64,000 bases of DNA. Origin: Tubiluchus corallicola (lineage: Eukaryota > Priapulida > Priapulimorpha > Priapulimorphida > Tubiluchidae). Shown here one piece after another: positions 1 to 10,477 of this stretch; position 1 is the stretch's first letter; each line of letters starts with the position of its first letter. Made by a program: the position numbers and the translations under genes. The DNA is taken from positions 118,238 to 182,237 of the forward strand of contig JAQGDQ010000460.1 of NCBI GenBank assembly GCA_030141605.1, read 5' to 3'. The notes beneath the pieces are model-generated. The model was not told the origin of the DNA. It saw nothing but the letters and a program-made list of their open reading frames with translations, and did no database searches.

Positions 1-360
1 ACAAGAACATAACCAAGGCCCTGCTTTCTTGTTCAAACACAACACAAGAACACAACGGGATGCGTATTCTTGCGCAAACATACACAAGGCAACAGATTCC
101 TGCAGAAATAATAACACAAGAGTGTAGCTATAGGGCTACACAAACATAACACAAGCACATACACTTTTCTCTACTAAAACTACATAAAAAGCACACAGGT
201 TCACACATTCCTGGACACACTGCAAGAACATAACCCATGGTCATACATTCCTGTACAAACAGAATATAAGAGGATAGCTCGGATTCCGCATCCCTGCAAA
301 GCATCGGACAGTAATATAGACGTGGCCACACATTCCTACACAAGCTCTTTCAATGCATTT
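1..360. repeat. Degenerate A/C-rich tandem repeat
   Basis: The first 360 bases repeat loosely related blocks built from phrases such as cacaagaacataac and cacattcctg, spaced irregularly at roughly 40-60 bp. Copies are diverged and the left end runs off the window. No convincing coding exon is seen inside it. Confidence 0.45.
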
Positions 361-425
361 AATTTCTGTTAACGAATAATTACTTTAACTATCATGAAAC
401 AAAACAAAAACAGCAAAATCAGAAC

Positions 426-633
426 CTTGATTACTGAGGCATTGTCCGTGAGAAAGCGACACTGATCTATGTAAACGTCGAATGGCTCCCATGTCGAAGT
501 TGCTTGAGGTATCAAAGTAAGGACTGATTTTAATCTAGGTTCCCATATTGCACCAATACTGGGTCGATTCTCGTTAGTAAGAGGTGAGCTTCTGCCTACA
601 GTGGAATAAGTTGGTTCTTCTTGACTTATTTGC
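426..633 (-). CDS. Possible internal exon, unrecognised protein
   Basis: On the - strand an open frame of 69 codons is bounded by a TTTTTAG acceptor (just above 633) and an AAG|GTTCTG donor (just below 426). The peptide (STVGRSSPLTNENRP, then WEPFDVYIDQCRFLTDNAS) has balanced composition and no low-complexity bias, unlike the surrounding repeats. I do not recognise the family. The donor is non-consensus and no neighbouring exon is visible inside the window, so this could be chance. If real, the rest of the gene lies left of the window or between here and the GPCR cluster. Confidence 0.25.
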
Positions 634-681
634 CTAAAAATATCAATACAGTAGAGTTCTACAGAAAAATACAGTTCAGCA

Positions 682-1175
682 CAATGGCAGCTCGTGTATA
701 GGTACTGTGGAACTGCAGCACCCCCTATTTCATTCAATATTATCGACAATATTCAATATATGTCTTTTTTCTTTAGTTCTTTCTTTATAGTTGCATGGTT
801 CAGAGCACATGTGGGTAGTACTGTTTGCTTCACAGCCCAGCACAGTGGTGTGTTTGGCTTTGTGCGCAAGCGGCCATGCGCACATGTCTGAAGGCGCTGT
901 ACTTAGGTAGAGAGAGTACAGTCACTCACGCAGTATGTATTGTCAGCTGTCACATTCTTAAAAGCAATGAATTGCGACAATTTAGGCCATTCGTAAGCAA
1001 ACAATGATTTTTGTTTAGGATTTTATCAAGTTTACGCATAAATTTTTGTATGTTTGTTTGTTTAAAAAAATTACAATTTGCAGCTTCAAAATTACATACG
1101 TTTGTTACGTTTTGCACTGTATTAAAACAACGGCTAAAAAGTTTCTGAAGCTATGAGCTTTTACTGGTTCAGCAG
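682..1175. mobile_element. Degraded hAT-like MITE (inverted relative to 33290-33794)
   Basis: This stretch is a diverged reverse-complement copy of the element at 33290-33794. It begins CAATGGCAGCTCGTG, matching that element's terminal CAGTGGCGGCTCGTG, and shares the internal blocks around the GCAGCACCCCCTAT, TATTATCGAC and GTTTGTTTGTTTAAA motifs. The right terminus has decayed near 1150-1175 and no target-site duplication is recognisable. The short open frames in it are not transposase. Confidence 0.55.
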
Positions 1176-2386
1176 CATAATTATGAGTGTTACAGAACAC
1201 TACAGTACTATAGTGAGATCTATTTCTATATTACAGTACAGTACAGTGCACAATGAAGAGCAGTGTGGTCCATCCATCATTTCTTACACGATTAGATGCA
1301 TTGTAAGGTAGTGAGAGTAAGACATCAGTGGCAAGACATCAACAACATTGTATATATATATATAATCCCTCTATGGTTTAACCACCTACAATCACTGTGT
1401 TGAATAAAACTTCGCAGGGTGAGTATCGAACCCCGGCAGCCGCAAGCCATTCACAGGAAGTAAACGTGTGTTTTCATGCGGACAAAAATAAACTTCTCGG
1501 ATAGAAAACATAACCGCCAAAGATGTCATAGCCAAGTTCGTTTGTTTACAGAAGTAGAGCGTAACGTTAAGAGGTTATAAGATACAACTACCCGTCGTGA
1601 TGACTATTTTCAGAAAATGTAGATATTGTCATCAAATAAAACGAAAAGTGTTACTTATAGAACTGAACTAAATCCGAATTTTAGTGTCCATTTTGTCTAT
1701 AGTAATAACAGCATTTCTGAACATACACGTATTTGTTTTTTCTCACATAAGACCTACTATCCCGTAGTCAATAAAATAGTTAACTAACTAGATGATGGAG
1801 GTGGAGAAAGGGCGGAAAATTAGAAAACTATGAAGGATGAAATCTCCGAAATTAAGTACTGAAGACGCTGCGGTACCACACCAGTAATTAAAGCCAATTA
1901 CATAGTCACTCAGGAAGGCAAATAGGTGAAGTTAGTACCCCAAAAGAAACTTGCCAAAAGCAGTTATCCTAGCAGTCACGATGTCAATTATTCAAAAAGC
2001 TGAACGCTGTTTAATTTCACTTGCTAGACACGCAGAACATCCACAAAGCTATTTCATCACCCCCCAAATTGAGAATTGGGTTAGCTCTTTCACTTAACAT
2101 AATGAGTTAACACTTCTATTGTGCAAGTACTTCGTCCAAATAAAGCTGTTTAATTACGAGTGATACAAAGCTCTACGTTTCCAACATAAAGAAGCTAACA
2201 AAGCCGGCATCCACAGACAAATAGCCATGCAGGACTAGTGTGAAAGAGGAAAACAAACATTCACAAATAAACAACTAGTACTACTGTTTGCTATGTGTTG
2301 TCACCCAAACACATTGACAGAGTACACATTGCATACAAGTAGCAGAGCAACATAATTTGTTACTTACATTTGAGCTTATTAATACC
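1176..2386. other. Intergenic stretch without a recognisable gene
   Basis: AT-rich intergenic DNA. At about 1395-1450 the - strand reads a B-box-like GGGGTTCGATACTC, so a worn SINE fragment is possible. The part around 2050-2200 (for example the AACACTTCT and AAGCTCTA phrases) is related to sequence upstream of the GPCR genes at 12000-12100, 18200-18300 and 20830-20910, so it is an old copy of the GPCR 5' flank. Confidence 0.4.
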
Positions 2387-2609
2387 AGTTGCACAGAACA
2401 GAATTTTAGCTATGCCATTATGTTATACTTGGCCAATGTTGAGTTTGCAGAGCACCTGCTTACCATTAAGCACAATAACCACACAAATTTACATTCACAA
2501 TTTAAGCATTGTTATGGTCACCGTGCTTAATGGCAAATAGGTGCACTGGAAACTCAACACTGGGTAAGTATAATAGAATGGTACTGCTAAAATTCTACTC
2601 AGAGCAACT
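2387..2609. mobile_element. Foldback (long inverted repeat) element
   Basis: Two arms of about 95 bp face each other around a spacer of about 30-40 bp. Left arm features (AGTTGC, AGAATTTTAGC, TTGAGTTT, CCATTAAGCAC) reappear reverse-complemented in the right arm in the same order, ending GCAACT at 2609. Arms are diverged at scattered positions. No clear target-site duplication was found, so the transposon superfamily is not assigned. It lies about 215 bp upstream of the first GPCR start. Confidence 0.6.
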
Positions 2610-2824
2610 TTAAGCTTCTTTCCATTAAGCTTAAATATAAGCAATAACTTGTAAACTTTTCACGTATTGACACTTAAATGGCAGATGAAAATGGGGTATT
2701 TAGAAGTGAAAATAAAGTTTGTGACTTTGTGACATTTTAGAGCACAATACTCGAGAGAGTTACTCAGCTGCTCATGATAAGCGACTGGTGCACAGCCAAA
2801 CAAGGAACATACCTAGAATGCAAA

Positions 2825-3649
2825 ATGTTTAATTTTACAGTAAATGTGACAGATTCGACAGAGCAAAAAAGCTTGCAAATTGTTTTATACTTGTATGTGT
2901 TTACTGCTGTGGCTATAATTACTGGCAACGTGTTAGTTCTAGTCGCAGTTTATAAGTACACACAGCTGCAGACGAAAACGAATGCACTGATCGTGTCTCT
3001 AGCTGTGACAGACTTACTAGTCGGAATATTGGTGCTTTCAGAAACAATCCATTCTAGACTATCTTATTCATTTTTAAGTCAATCTATTCTAGTGCTATTG
3101 ACAAGTGTGAGCATAATACATCTATGTGTTATAGCTGCAGAAAGATATCTGGCCGTTTTACAGCCCTATAAGTATAATAACTACATTACAAAGAAGACAA
3201 TGACAGCTTGTATTTGTGTCGTTTGGTTTCTTGGATTTACTACAGCCTGCCTGCTTCAAGTACTAGAAATTACTGGAAGACCTGATTTAAAAACAGCGGT
3301 GGATAGAGTGCTATTCTTTTATTTGCCTATAATCACACTCTTAGTATTATGTGCATCAATATGGAAGGCTGCACGAAGGCAAGTGTTGAGAATTCATCAA
3401 GAAAATCCACAGACTAGTGTAAACGTGGCAGAAATGAAAGCAACAAAGATGTTACTTGTGGCCACTGTTGTATTTTTTATTTGTTGGGGGCCTTATTTCG
3501 CCATTAGAAAATCGTATTCTGAGGAAAATAGTCTAAACATCTTTTCGCTATCGTTTGGATTTTCCAACAGTTTTGCTAATCCAATAGTCTATGCCGTAAT
3601 GAATAGCAAGTTTAGAGCAGCTTTCAAGAAAATCTGTTTGTGCAAGTAA
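2825..3649 (+). CDS. Class A GPCR, cluster copy 1
   Basis: Seven-transmembrane receptor of 274 residues, presumably plasma-membrane and G-protein coupled; ligand unknown. An ATG at 2774 gives 17 extra residues, but the start at 2825 (MFNFTVNVT) aligns with the N-termini of all other cluster members and carries two N-glycosylation sequons. Class A landmarks are visible: GN in TM1, LAVTD in TM2, AERYLAVL at the end of TM3, W in TM4, YLP in TM5, FFICWGP in TM6 and NPIVYA in TM7. The tail stops right after helix 8 (FKKICLCK). Odd points: the usual TM3 cysteine is absent and the TM5 tyrosine (5.58) is Cys in LVLCASIW. No introns. The closest neighbour by 3' flank is the copy at 12677. An alternative subfamily label (adenosine/melanocortin-like) cannot be settled by eye. 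Confidence 0.9.
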   Translation: MFNFTVNVTDSTEQKSLQIVLYLYVFTAVAIITGNVLVLVAVYKYTQLQTKTNALIVSLAVTDLLVGILVLSETIHSRLSYSFLSQSILVLLTSVSIIHLCVIAAERYLAVLQPYKYNNYITKKTMTACICVVWFLGFTTACLLQVLEITGRPDLKTAVDRVLFFYLPIITLLVLCASIWKAARRQVLRIHQENPQTSVNVAEMKATKMLLVATVVFFICWGPYFAIRKSYSEENSLNIFSLSFGFSNSFANPIVYAVMNSKFRAAFKKICLCK

Positions 3650-3751
3650 GAGCCAACTGGCAGAATATGTGAATAGTACATTGATCAACAAAACATTCAT
3701 ATGTGGTTCATGAGGTGTAAAAGAGAAAAATGTTTTAGAAACAGCGCTTGT

Positions 3752-3757
3752 AATAAA
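3752..3757 (+). promoter_or_regulatory. Candidate polyadenylation signal AATAAA
   Basis: A canonical AATAAA lies about 100 bp after the stop codon of GPCR copy 1. Sequence evidence only. Confidence 0.45.
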
Positions 3758-3759
3758 AT

Positions 3760-6430
3760 AGAATAACTGTGATTAAAGAAAAAATGGTTAGTTGCAGCAC
3801 AAAGTCCTACTGCGTACTTTCTATAGAGAAAATGTGGAAAAACCTCTTGCAGAATTTTGTTTCACTCCATTTTAAGACAATTGAGCTCTATGACTTTTCC
3901 ACTTTCTGTTATTAAGCAGGTAATAATAAATAAAGAAAATAAAAAAGAGCAAACACACAGTGCAAATGTTCATCTGATTTTACTCCACGCTTAAAGAAAA
4001 ACAAAAGGTCAAAGTGCTACCAGCATATTTAATACACAATTAAAATATTAAAATTGCCACACAATGCAAACGAATAAACAGACTTTCTTGAAAAAAAATA
4101 ACGATTTTGTGTGGGTTTTATTTTGACAAACAAACAAAGGCATCAAGTACTGCTTAGTAAATATTTTATTGTTTGCGCACCATCATCACAGCACATGCCC
4201 CTTCGTCATTTTACTTTATATTTGACATGCATTGAGACGCCATTTCCCAAAATTATACATTTTATCTGGAATGAAATGCAAATTCTTTTAATAAACTAAT
4301 TGATTTCTTATCAAAATGTTAATTTTCGATTAAGTGAAATTAATCCGAGACTTTCAGTGAATAACCAAATAAATTTAAACAAAATATACATACATCTTTG
4401 GCATCAAATCGTGAGTCACAGAGAATTTGTCAACGCGTCATCACTGCTTTGAACACATTGAAACTTGAATGACAGGTATTTAAAACTAGGTCGCTAATAT
4501 TGAAGCCAGATGTCACCACCTTACAAGTAAGAACAGGTAAGTTAACTTAATCTTATCAAAACGCACATTTAACTATTATTAGTTATATTGTAAGAATAAA
4601 CTATTTTGGTTATTTAACAAACAAAAATCCTTTACAGATTTTTATCACCATCAAACAAATAGGACTGAAGATCTTGCCATACGGTAGCCAAGTTCGCATG
4701 TTTCTATAAACATTCATTGGTAAATCAATTTACAATGCATTGCACATCCCCAAACATTTACAAATTTAATTATTTGTAAAAGAAATTGTTATGCCATTGC
4801 GTTATAGACAGTGCAATTTTCTTCTACTGATCTTGATTTGCTCAAAAATAAGAGGGCCAATAAGAGGTCCAAATGATCACGAATTTAAAGTGATTAATTC
4901 TAATCACTAATTACACAAGATGCTTATTGCACATTTATTACCAGAAATTGCTAGCATTTTTGCCAAACGAATGCAACTCTTCTTTGCATGGAGCGTTGAC
5001 CTTATTGCACATTGGACAAAAGTGGAAGCACACTATCTTGTGTGCTATGTGAAATTTGCTCAACACAAGTACTTTTATATTAAATGAAGTGGATACAAAA
5101 TACCCGTTTAACTTGTTGACCAAAAGTTTCTTTATTCTGAAATGCAATTATTAACATTTAGTTTAATTCGCATTGAGTAGAAGAAAATTTGTTGCATGAT
5201 TAAATGTATTAAGAACTAAGAACTATGTACTATAACTAAGAACTGTAAACTATATTGAAATTAATTAATAATAACGTAGGTTGTTAGAGCCTTTAACAGT
5301 TACAAAGACAGGAATGAGAACTCCAAGTAGCCTCAAGAACAACAATGTCACAATAATAAATTCGTAAGAAATTCACAGTCATAATGCCTAAGAAAAATAG
5401 AGCAATGACAGAGAGAACCAAAAGACTGGCAAAACATCATACAACTACTACAGCTATAGCTCACGAAATTCCAAAATGCTAACGTATTGAAGGATATTAG
5501 GTGCTTCAATTTTAAAAGAGTGACTACTGTAAAAAGCTAAATACTTACTAAATGAACAAACAGGTGGCAGCACCGTGGCAGTAATTGAAACCTAAATTAA
5601 AACCAAAAAAGGGCCTATGCACCCACTACATTAAACATGACGTCAAGTCTGCTATCAGATAGTGCAAGGCAAGTAATCAGCTACTTCAAGAGTGGTAAAT
5701 AAAGAAATGGAGAAATACATAAATAGTGTAAGGAAGAAGCAGTGTTGCCAGCTTGGGATTTTTAGCTCAATGTTCACTTTTTCTGAGCATGTGAAGTTAA
5801 AAATTTGTGGTTTTGAATGCTAGATTTTCTAGTACATTTTAGCTACCAACACGGATGATTGGACTATTCACTTAGACGAAAACGAAATTATGAATTCACA
5901 TTAATCAGTGAAACATAAAACAATGCATATTTTTGTGGGATTTTGCTTCATATCTGACGTCAGACTTTGGGTCTAGTGTGAAAATACTTACAGACTCGTG
6001 CTCGATTAAAGGCCACCCCCCATTTGAGTCTGTTAAATGTCACTTCATATTTAACATCAGATGAACGAAGGGAAATGCCAAACTACATTAAGAATGCTAA
6101 AGAACAATAAACTGAGTTGAGTGCAGATTTAGACTGCCAGGGTTGAATTTCCTTATTCCAAAGTTTAAATTTAGGACTTTTCAGGCATGGACATGAACGG
6201 TTGAACTTTCAATTTGAATAAAAGGGTATTTTGATGTAAATTCACGTTAATTTGTGCAATACATAATGACCACTCAGCTATTCACCTTGTCCTTAAAACC
6301 ACCTTTACTGAGTTTCCATAAAACCATTTTCTAACTGTGGCTTACATGCGTGGGCCAAATACAGTGAAGAAAATATAAACATGCAGGAATGCGCTCCTAA
6401 TGGCCTCCCACTAATGATGTTTGCTATACA
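3760..6430. repeat. Intergenic DNA, diverged duplicate of 13520-14990
   Basis: No gene is seen. Several blocks (4917-5130, 5840-5960, 6000-6290) are recognisable, diverged copies of 13890-14080, 14430-14530 and 14560-14910, in the same order. Together with the similarity of the flanking GPCR genes this shows that the block carrying copies 1 and 2 was duplicated as a unit. Confidence 0.6.
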
Positions 6431-6451
6431 TTGTTGTCGCTTAATTGTGCG

Positions 6452-6459
6452 TATAAAAG
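6452..6459 (+). promoter_or_regulatory. TATA box upstream of GPCR copy 2
   Basis: TATAAAAG sits 344 bp before the ATG of copy 2. The same box followed by related sequence (TTAGCTTTC or CTAGCTTTC, then AGTCAG and GTCAGTTG) occurs upstream of copy 8 at 15757. Conservation across the duplication supports a core promoter with a 5' leader of about 300 bp. Confidence 0.5.
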
Positions 6460-6795
6460 CTATTAGCTTTCAGTGGTGAGAGCAACAAAGTCAGTTGTCA
6501 GTTGGATGACGACAATTTTGCTAGGGATGTTGACTTTGACGCCAAATAAGTGATCCACACAAAAGCATGTGTTCCACACAATTTGATACATTTTTTCTAC
6601 TTTGCTCAACTTGAAACTTGTGACTAGTGAGTAGACTTACAAATTTGGTCTATTCTAAACATTTAAAGAAAGCTGACGAAAATGTAACATTTGCATACTG
6701 AAAGTGCATTTAGTGTTTTTATATCAACGATATAAAGGATATTCAGGATACACTACTCAGTTGCTGTCAAAAGAGGCACAATAATTTCAAGCACA

Positions 6796-7647
6796 ATGGT
6801 TAATTTTACAGCAAATATGACACAGCAAGGAGAGCCAAAACAGCTGCGAACTACACAACTTTTTTTTATGTACTTGTATCTATTTACTGCTCTGGCCATA
6901 ATTTGTGGCAATATGTTAGTTTTAGTAGCAGTTTATAAGTACACACAGTTCCAGACAAAAACGAATACGCTGATCGTGTCGCTAGCCGTGGCAGACTTAT
7001 TAGTCGGACTAATGCTGCCTTCAGAAATTGCTCGTTTGAGAAAAGGAAATGCAATTTTAATTCGAGTAGGTCAGTTCATTATGGTGTCTTTGACAAATGT
7101 GAGCATAATACATCTATCTGTTATAGCTGCTGAAAGGTATCTGGCTGTTTTACATCCTTATAAATATAACAGCTACATTACAGGAAAGACCATAGCTGGC
7201 TTAATTTGTGCTACCTGGTTTCTTGGGTTTGCTGCAGCCGGTCTAGTGGAAATACTATGCCTGATTGAAGATACTTGTTTTGCAGCAGTTCTTGTGACTA
7301 GAATTCTAGTCTTTTATTTGTCAATAATCATACTGTCCATACTATACACAATAATATGGAAGGCTGCACGGAGGCAAGTGTTGAGAATTCATCAAGAAAA
7401 TCCACAGACTAGTGTAAAGGTGGCAGAAATGAAAGCAACAAAGATGTTACTTGTGACCACTGTTGTATTCTTCATTTGCTGGGGACCTGTTTTCATAATT
7501 GCAAAAATAGATCCTTTTAAAAATGACCATTATACTTTACTCAGGCTTTGGTTTGGTTTCTCCAACAGTTTTGCCAATCCAATCATCTATGCCATAATGA
7601 ACAACAAGTTTAGAGCAGCTTTCAAGAAAATCTGTTTGTGTAAATGA
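6796..7647 (+). CDS. Class A GPCR, cluster copy 2
   Basis: 283-residue single-exon receptor. Start MVNFTANMT gives sequons at N3 and N7. Approximate segments: TM1 24-47, TM2 57-77, TM3 93-113, ERY 113-115, TM4 133-155, TM5 168-188, TM6 218-240, TM7 252-268. Key residues: N39, D67, W141, C228-W229-G230-P231 and NPIIYA at 261-266; the tail ends FKKICLCK. Unusual: the TM5 proline expected in YLP is Ser (FYLSIIIL), and the TM3 cysteine of class A is missing. Intracellular loop 3 (ARRQVLRIHQENPQ) is nearly identical to the other copies. AATAAA at 7723 lies in a 3' flank shared with copies 6, 8 and 9. Ligand and G-protein partner cannot be told from sequence. Confidence 0.92.
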   Translation: MVNFTANMTQQGEPKQLRTTQLFFMYLYLFTALAIICGNMLVLVAVYKYTQFQTKTNTLIVSLAVADLLVGLMLPSEIARLRKGNAILIRVGQFIMVSLTNVSIIHLSVIAAERYLAVLHPYKYNSYITGKTIAGLICATWFLGFAAAGLVEILCLIEDTCFAAVLVTRILVFYLSIIILSILYTIIWKAARRQVLRIHQENPQTSVKVAEMKATKMLLVTTVVFFICWGPVFIIAKIDPFKNDHYTLLRLWFGFSNSFANPIIYAIMNNKFRAAFKKICLCK

Positions 7648-7751
7648 AGGCAAAGTTGAAATACATACCAATTAGTGAGTACTGTGTTGATGAATAAGGC
7701 ATCGCGGGTACGAAAAAACTAAAATAAATTTAAAGGTTTTTGAACAAAACA

Positions 7752-8240
7752 TCAATGCTATTGACAAATGTGAGCATAATACATCTGTGTGTTATAGCTG
7801 CAGAAAGATATCTGGCTGTTTTACATCCGTATAAGTACAATAACTGCAATACAAAGAAGACAATGACAGGTTGTATTTGTGTCGTTTGGTTTCTTGGGTT
7901 TACTACAGCCTGTCTGCTTCAAGCACAAGAAATTTCTGGACAACCTGATTCAAAAATAGTAGTGGATAAAGTGCGATTCTTTTATTTGCCTATAATCATA
8001 TTGTCAATATTATATGCATCAATATGGAAGGCTGCATGGAGGCAAGTGTTGAGAATTCATCAAGAAAATCCACAGACTAATGTAAAGGTGGCAGAAATGA
8101 AAGCAACAAAAATGTTTCGTGTGACAACTATTGTATTCTTCATTTACTGGGGGCCTACTTTCATAATTAGTAACATATTAAGAGGAAAATGGTCTGGCGT
8201 TGGTTTGGATTCTCCAACAGTTTTGCAAATCCAGTGATCT
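7752..8240 (+). pseudogene. Truncated GPCR pseudogene (TM3-TM7)
   Basis: The copy starts abruptly in TM3 (LLTNVSIIHLCVIAAERYL) directly after the 3' flank of copy 2, so TM1 and TM2 are missing. It reads openly to about 8185, where a frameshift moves the TM7 coding (WFGFSNSFANP) to another frame. The CWGP motif is YWGP and the first basic residue of RRQ is Trp. It breaks off after NPVIC, where a second fragment begins. An in-frame ATG happens to precede it, but a receptor without TM1-2 is not expected to work. Confidence 0.85.
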
Positions 8241-8740
8241 GCCTGTTTTACATCACTATAACATCTATAAAATCTAGCAGCTACGTCACAGGAAAAATCA
8301 TTTGCACTTCTTGGTTTCTTGGGTTTGCTGCAGCCTGTCCAATTAAAGCACTATACGTGACCAAAGGATTTCAGATCTACTGCCTAGAATTCTATTCTTT
8401 TATCCACATATAATCATACTGTCGGTATTATACGCATTGGCATGGAAAGGCTGCTGCGCATCAACATGGAGTCAAGTGTTAAGAATTCATCAAGAAAATC
8501 CACACAAGTGGCTGAAATGAAAGAAATGAAAGATGTTACTTATGACCACTATTGTATTCTTTATTTGCTGGGGCCTGCTTTCATCAGTGCACAACCAGAT
8601 CCTGTGAAAAGTGATAAATGTAATTTATTTGAGGGTTTGATTTGGATTCTCGAATACTTTTGCCAATCCAGTCATATGTGCCACAGTGAACAACAAGTTT
8701 AGAACAGCCTACAAGAAAGCCTGCTTGCAAGGGCCTACGA
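8241..8740 (+). pseudogene. Second GPCR pseudogene fragment (TM3 end-TM7)
   Basis: Immediately fused to the previous fragment at an ATCT junction: the sequence jumps from TM7 coding back to the end of TM3 (the VLHPYKY-SYITGK region). It then shows decayed TM4, TM5, loop 3 (RIHQENP), TM6 (CWGP with frameshift) and TM7 (SFANPVI) and ends near KFRTAYKKACLQ. Several indels scatter it over frames. It resembles copies 2 and 8 most. Confidence 0.8.
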
Positions 8741-9639
8741 TATAATAATATACACCCAGGAAATGTGGTACATTTGAATACCCCTCGTCAGCAATAAACA
8801 ATCTTGAAATTTTGAAGTCACATCAAAAATCGAGCTTAGTCATGAGATCGTGAATGCTACTTCATATCGTTTCGAAAGTGATGGAGCGCTTCGTATGCCT
8901 TGAAATTTTCTTATTAGTCATCTAGCACGATACAGTTATAAAGTGCAGAACAGTTGTACAGTAAAGTACAGTTTATACTTTTGCAGTGGAGTACATCGCA
9001 AAGTAGTACAATAATGCCCCGACCATTTTCTTCATCTCAGTTCCTAAATGTTAACAATCATCATTCCCAGAAGTCACTGTTTTTCAACATTTTACATTTA
9101 CCATATTTAAAAACACCTTCGAATAGTAATTAAGAAATGCATATATTAAATATATTAAACATTTTATATTAAAATAATATGTTTCTTTTTTGCATTGAAT
9201 TAACTGTTCTTTTTATTCTACTCAGTATTGGGGACACTTGGCTTAACTTCATGAGTAAACTTACGAATATATCGTATATTCTTACCTATATTTGTAACGA
9301 GGCTGTTTAAACGTTTAAACACCAGTATTAAAGGAAGTAGCGATATCACTATCTTTGTTTACCATAGGTTGACCTACGTCTAAAGACAGTTTACATCATT
9401 TTTTCCAAAATTTGTTTCCTATTATGTATTTTACTGTTTGTTATTCATTGAATTATTGATAACTTTTTGTTTCTTTTAATGTATTAATTGTGTATTTGTG
9501 TTGATGTGAAATAAATAAACAAATAAATTGTCAACCCAATGGTGATGATCACAAGTGTGACAAAGCTAATATAAATAGTTCTGATTAGATTTTACAGAAG
9601 AACATCCAATTTGGACTTTATTGAGCAAGCATACTTGAA
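8741..9639. other. Intergenic stretch without a recognisable gene
   Basis: AT-rich, no exon-like frames. The segment around 9470-9530 (TTGTGTTGATGTGAAATAAATAAA) resembles the 3' ends of LINE elements, as at 44080-44150. Confidence 0.3.
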
Positions 9640-10050
9640 ACTGTTCCGTGTCATAATGCTAGCTGATGGCAGTTTATAAAAGTACATATGACTGTGGACG
9701 AGAATGAATGCAATGATCATGCTGTGAGTTGTGGCAGATTTATAGTGCTGCTTTTACAAGTAGTTCATTTGAGACGCGCTAATGTAAATAAAGTAGTAAA
9801 TTACTCATGTCACTTTTGATGTAAACATCAGCATAATACAACTATGTGTCATAGATGTTGAAAGCAATCCGTCTGTTGTACGTACAAATGAGTAGAATAG
9901 CTTTATCACTGGGAAGACTATGGCCCGTTTTATTTGTGCTGCTTGATTTGTTGGGTCTGCTGCAGTCTGCCTAATTGCATTACAACTAACTAAAAGAATT
10001 CATTTAGCATTACTAGTGGATAAAATATTCTTGACTCCATGACTAATGTG
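9640..10050 (+). pseudogene. Heavily decayed GPCR pseudogene
   Basis: DNA-level similarity to the cluster survives in order: TM1 end/loop 1 (GGCAGTTTATAAA-GTACATA), TM2 (GTTGTGGCAGATTTA), TM3 (ATCAGCATAATACAACTATG, GTCATAGATGTTGAAAG), loop 2 (TATCACTGGGAAGACTATGG) and TM4 (GGTCTGCTGCAGTCTGCCTA). Stops and indels are frequent in all frames. This is the oldest-looking copy. Confidence 0.75.
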
Positions 10051-10477
10051 ACAAAGTATAAACATACGCTGATACACTGCAGGCAATGATATTTACCATA
10101 CATTATCACATTGTATAGAGAGCTTTTAGGTAACAAAGCCACAGAGCTAATAACAAAGCTAACAAAAATGTTAATATTATTCTGATGTGATGGTAAATAA
10201 GATATGCAAACACAGCCCTGGCTTCAAAAAACACAGCAGTGTAATACAAAATTCTGATCTGTACAATTCAAAACTACCACCAATTGGCTCAAATGGAAAG
10301 TAATGGATACCTGTATGCTTACGTCAATACAAACATTTGAAAAGCGACAGATGAAAGTGTAGTTTTTATGTAGTGAACAAACGCCAAGCTCTCTATTCCA
10401 AGTTTGTACAGCAGCAAGTTATCCAGAAATAAGCTGCTGGTGCAATATCAAATTGAACACTAATGTTTAGAACCACA
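10051..10477. other. Intergenic, 5' flank of copy 6
   Basis: No gene seen. This leader differs from the 5' flanks of the copies at 12677, 18644 and 21595, so copy 6 has its own upstream region. Confidence 0.3.
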
